6,330 bases of DNA from Candidatus Moranbacteria bacterium RIFCSPLOWO2_12_FULL_48_12 (GTDB taxonomy: Bacteria > Patescibacteriota > Minisyncoccia > Moranbacterales > UBA1568), in the NCBI GenBank assembly GCA_001784735.1, contig MFSB01000020.1, positions 1,574 to 7,903 of the forward strand, read 5' to 3'. The notes beneath the pieces were generated by a model. It made no database searches, was not told the origin of the DNA, and saw only the letters and a program-made list of their open reading frames with translations. Within the stretch, counting starts at the first letter, position 1; the number at the start of each line of letters is the position of its first letter. The position numbers and the translations under genes were made by a program. Positions 5,115-6,330 of this stretch are shown piece by piece.

Positions 5115-6330
5115 ATGTCAAAAGTGAAACTCTGGTATCTGTATGATTTCGCCAATTCTTTCGCCTCTTCGGTGGTGATTTTCTATTTTCCGCTTCTTTT
5201 GTCCCGCGGGGGAGCCAGCGATATCTGGATAGGCATCTCGACGGCCATATCGACCATCATTCTCCTCATATTTTATCCCGCGCTCGGACACAAGGCTGAT
5301 CAGAGCCAGAGGACAAGGATGCACTACATCATACTTTCCTCTGTTTTTATGCTCGTTACCTTGTATGCTATGGGTTTTATTACGAGCGCGTATGCCGAGC
5401 ATTATACCTTTCTTCTCTTGGCTGTGTTGTGTCTTCTCTATATCATTTTTCAGATCTCGTTTCAGGGATCGTATGTCTTCTATTCGGCATTCATGCAGAA
5501 TTTCAGGAATGAGGGACACAACAAAGACCGCGTATCCAGTCTCGGTACCGGGATCGGGCAACTGGGCAACGCGGTCTCTATCGGCATTATGGGGGCGTTT
5601 GTCGTGAACGGCTCGATTGTAGTATTCGGGGTGAGCGGCAATAGTCTGGCGCTCATTTTGGGAGCGACGATATTCATCGTTTTAGCTATTCCTTTTCTCA
5701 TGCAAAAGCCGGACGATACGGAAGTGGTTGGGAGAGAGGGGCTCGGCAAAGGATTTTCGTTCAGTGAATTCATCAAGAAAGTCTTCCAGAACAAAAAATT
5801 ACTTTATTACCTGCTCGGCTATATGTTCGTGGCGGATTCTTTGGCGACCTTGCAAATATATCTGACACTCTATCTTAAAAACGTCTTCGGTTTCACAGAA
5901 AAAATGTCGAGTCTGGGCGGAGTCATCAGCCTCGGGATGCTGTTTCTGACCTGTATGCTGGCCGGATCATTGATGCACAAAGTCACCGATAAGAAAAAGA
6001 TGCTTATCTTGGGAGGAGTCATTTACATCGGCGCCTATCTCCTTTTCGGTCTGGCTCCGACTATTCCGGTCTATGCTTATCTGATATTGGCATTTGCGGG
6101 GATCGCTTTCGGCTTATTTTTTCCGCTGGCCCGGTCATTCTATTCGGATATCGTGCCGAAAGAATCGCAGGCAGAGTATTTCAGTTCCTTTGTCATCTTC
6201 GAAAGAGCGGCCACGGTTATCGGGCCGATTATCTGGGTGATCATATTTCAGCTGCTCAGCGCCTATCCGATAGAATACCGCTATCGGGCGAATGTGATGG
6301 CGCTGGCGTTGACGGCCATGCTGGGGCTGT
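5115..6330 (+). CDS. MFS transporter, UMF1/Atg22-like (3' end beyond window)
   Basis: The frame is open from the ATG at 5115 to the right edge, 405 codons without a stop. The N-terminus W-Y-L-Y-D-F-A-N-S-F-A-S matches the hallmark WxLYDxANSAYA of the UMF1 group (Atg22-related major facilitator proteins). A second family motif is VPKESQAEYFSSFVIFERAA (347-366) followed by T-V-I-G-P, like the usual P-x-E-x-x-A-E-F-F-x-x-Y...GP. At least ten hydrophobic segments can be seen (about 14-30, 38-56, 70-92, 97-115, 144-164, 177-196, 228-250, 265-284, 296-315, 318-338, 359-381), with a charged central loop near 197-228 that splits the two six-helix halves. It is an inner-membrane protein; bacterial UMF1 substrates are largely unknown. 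No Shine-Dalgarno sequence precedes the ATG. It lies 56 bp after dus. Confidence 0.9.
   Translation, partial: MSKVKLWYLYDFANSFASSVVIFYFPLLLSRGGASDIWIGISTAISTIILLIFYPALGHKADQSQRTRMHYIILSSVFMLVTLYAMGFITSAYAEHYTFLLLAVLCLLYIIFQISFQGSYVFYSAFMQNFRNEGHNKDRVSSLGTGIGQLGNAVSIGIMGAFVVNGSIVVFGVSGNSLALILGATIFIVLAIPFLMQKPDDTEVVGREGLGKGFSFSEFIKKVFQNKKLLYYLLGYMFVADSLATLQIYLTLYLKNVFGFTEKMSSLGGVISLGMLFLTCMLAGSLMHKVTDKKKMLILGGVIYIGAYLLFGLAPTIPVYAYLILAFAGIAFGLFFPLARSFYSDIVPKESQAEYFSSFVIFERAATVIGPIIWVIIFQLLSAYPIEYRYRANVMALALTAMLGL

Noticed and set aside
5118..5794. Minus-strand open frames of 147 and 104 codons
   Set aside because: They lie opposite the UMF1-like transporter, which has clear family motifs and membrane segments in the plus frame.

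Overview
The window holds most of a SUF iron-sulfur cluster assembly operon on the minus strand and two plus-strand genes diverging from it. The protein set points to a bacterium of the Candidate Phyla Radiation (Patescibacteria, probably Parcubacteria-like). The reasons are a minimal SUF set with a half-length SufD, coding DNA of moderate GC separated by very AT-rich spacers full of inverted repeats, weak Shine-Dalgarno signals, and UGA used as an ordinary stop (so not the UGA=Gly code of Gracilibacteria/SR1). The lineage is an inference from style, not from a marker gene.

Minus strand, in transcription order from right to left: a promoter near 3832-3860; an Rrf2/IscR-family regulator (3755-3351); sufC, the ABC ATPase (3234-2458); sufB, the scaffold (2291-885); a short sufD (769-119); and the first 18 codons of a sufS-like cysteine desulfurase, which starts at position 55 and runs off the left edge. 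SufS would supply sulfur, SufB-SufD-SufC would build the cluster, and the Rrf2 protein probably adjusts expression to cluster or redox state. An 8-bp perfect inverted repeat lies in the leader of the regulator gene.

Plus strand: a DusB-type tRNA-dihydrouridine synthase (about 3940-5058) and, 56 bp later, the first 405 codons of a UMF1/Atg22-like major facilitator transporter (5115 to the right edge, open-ended).

The most unusual content is not a gene. Each of the four spacers downstream of a suf-operon gene (rrf2-sufC, sufC-sufB, sufB-sufD, sufD-sufS) carries its own AT-rich inverted-repeat element. These overlap gene ends, supply the stop codon of sufC, and appear to have contributed the tail of SufD. 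Two GC-rich palindromic blocks sit on top of this: one nested inside the AT-rich element between sufC and sufB, and one inserted in frame inside the sufC coding sequence between Walker A and the Q-loop. Together they look like families of small mobile palindromes that tolerate or favour insertion in and around genes, comparable in behaviour to Rickettsia palindromic elements. No stretch over 300 bases is without a gene.
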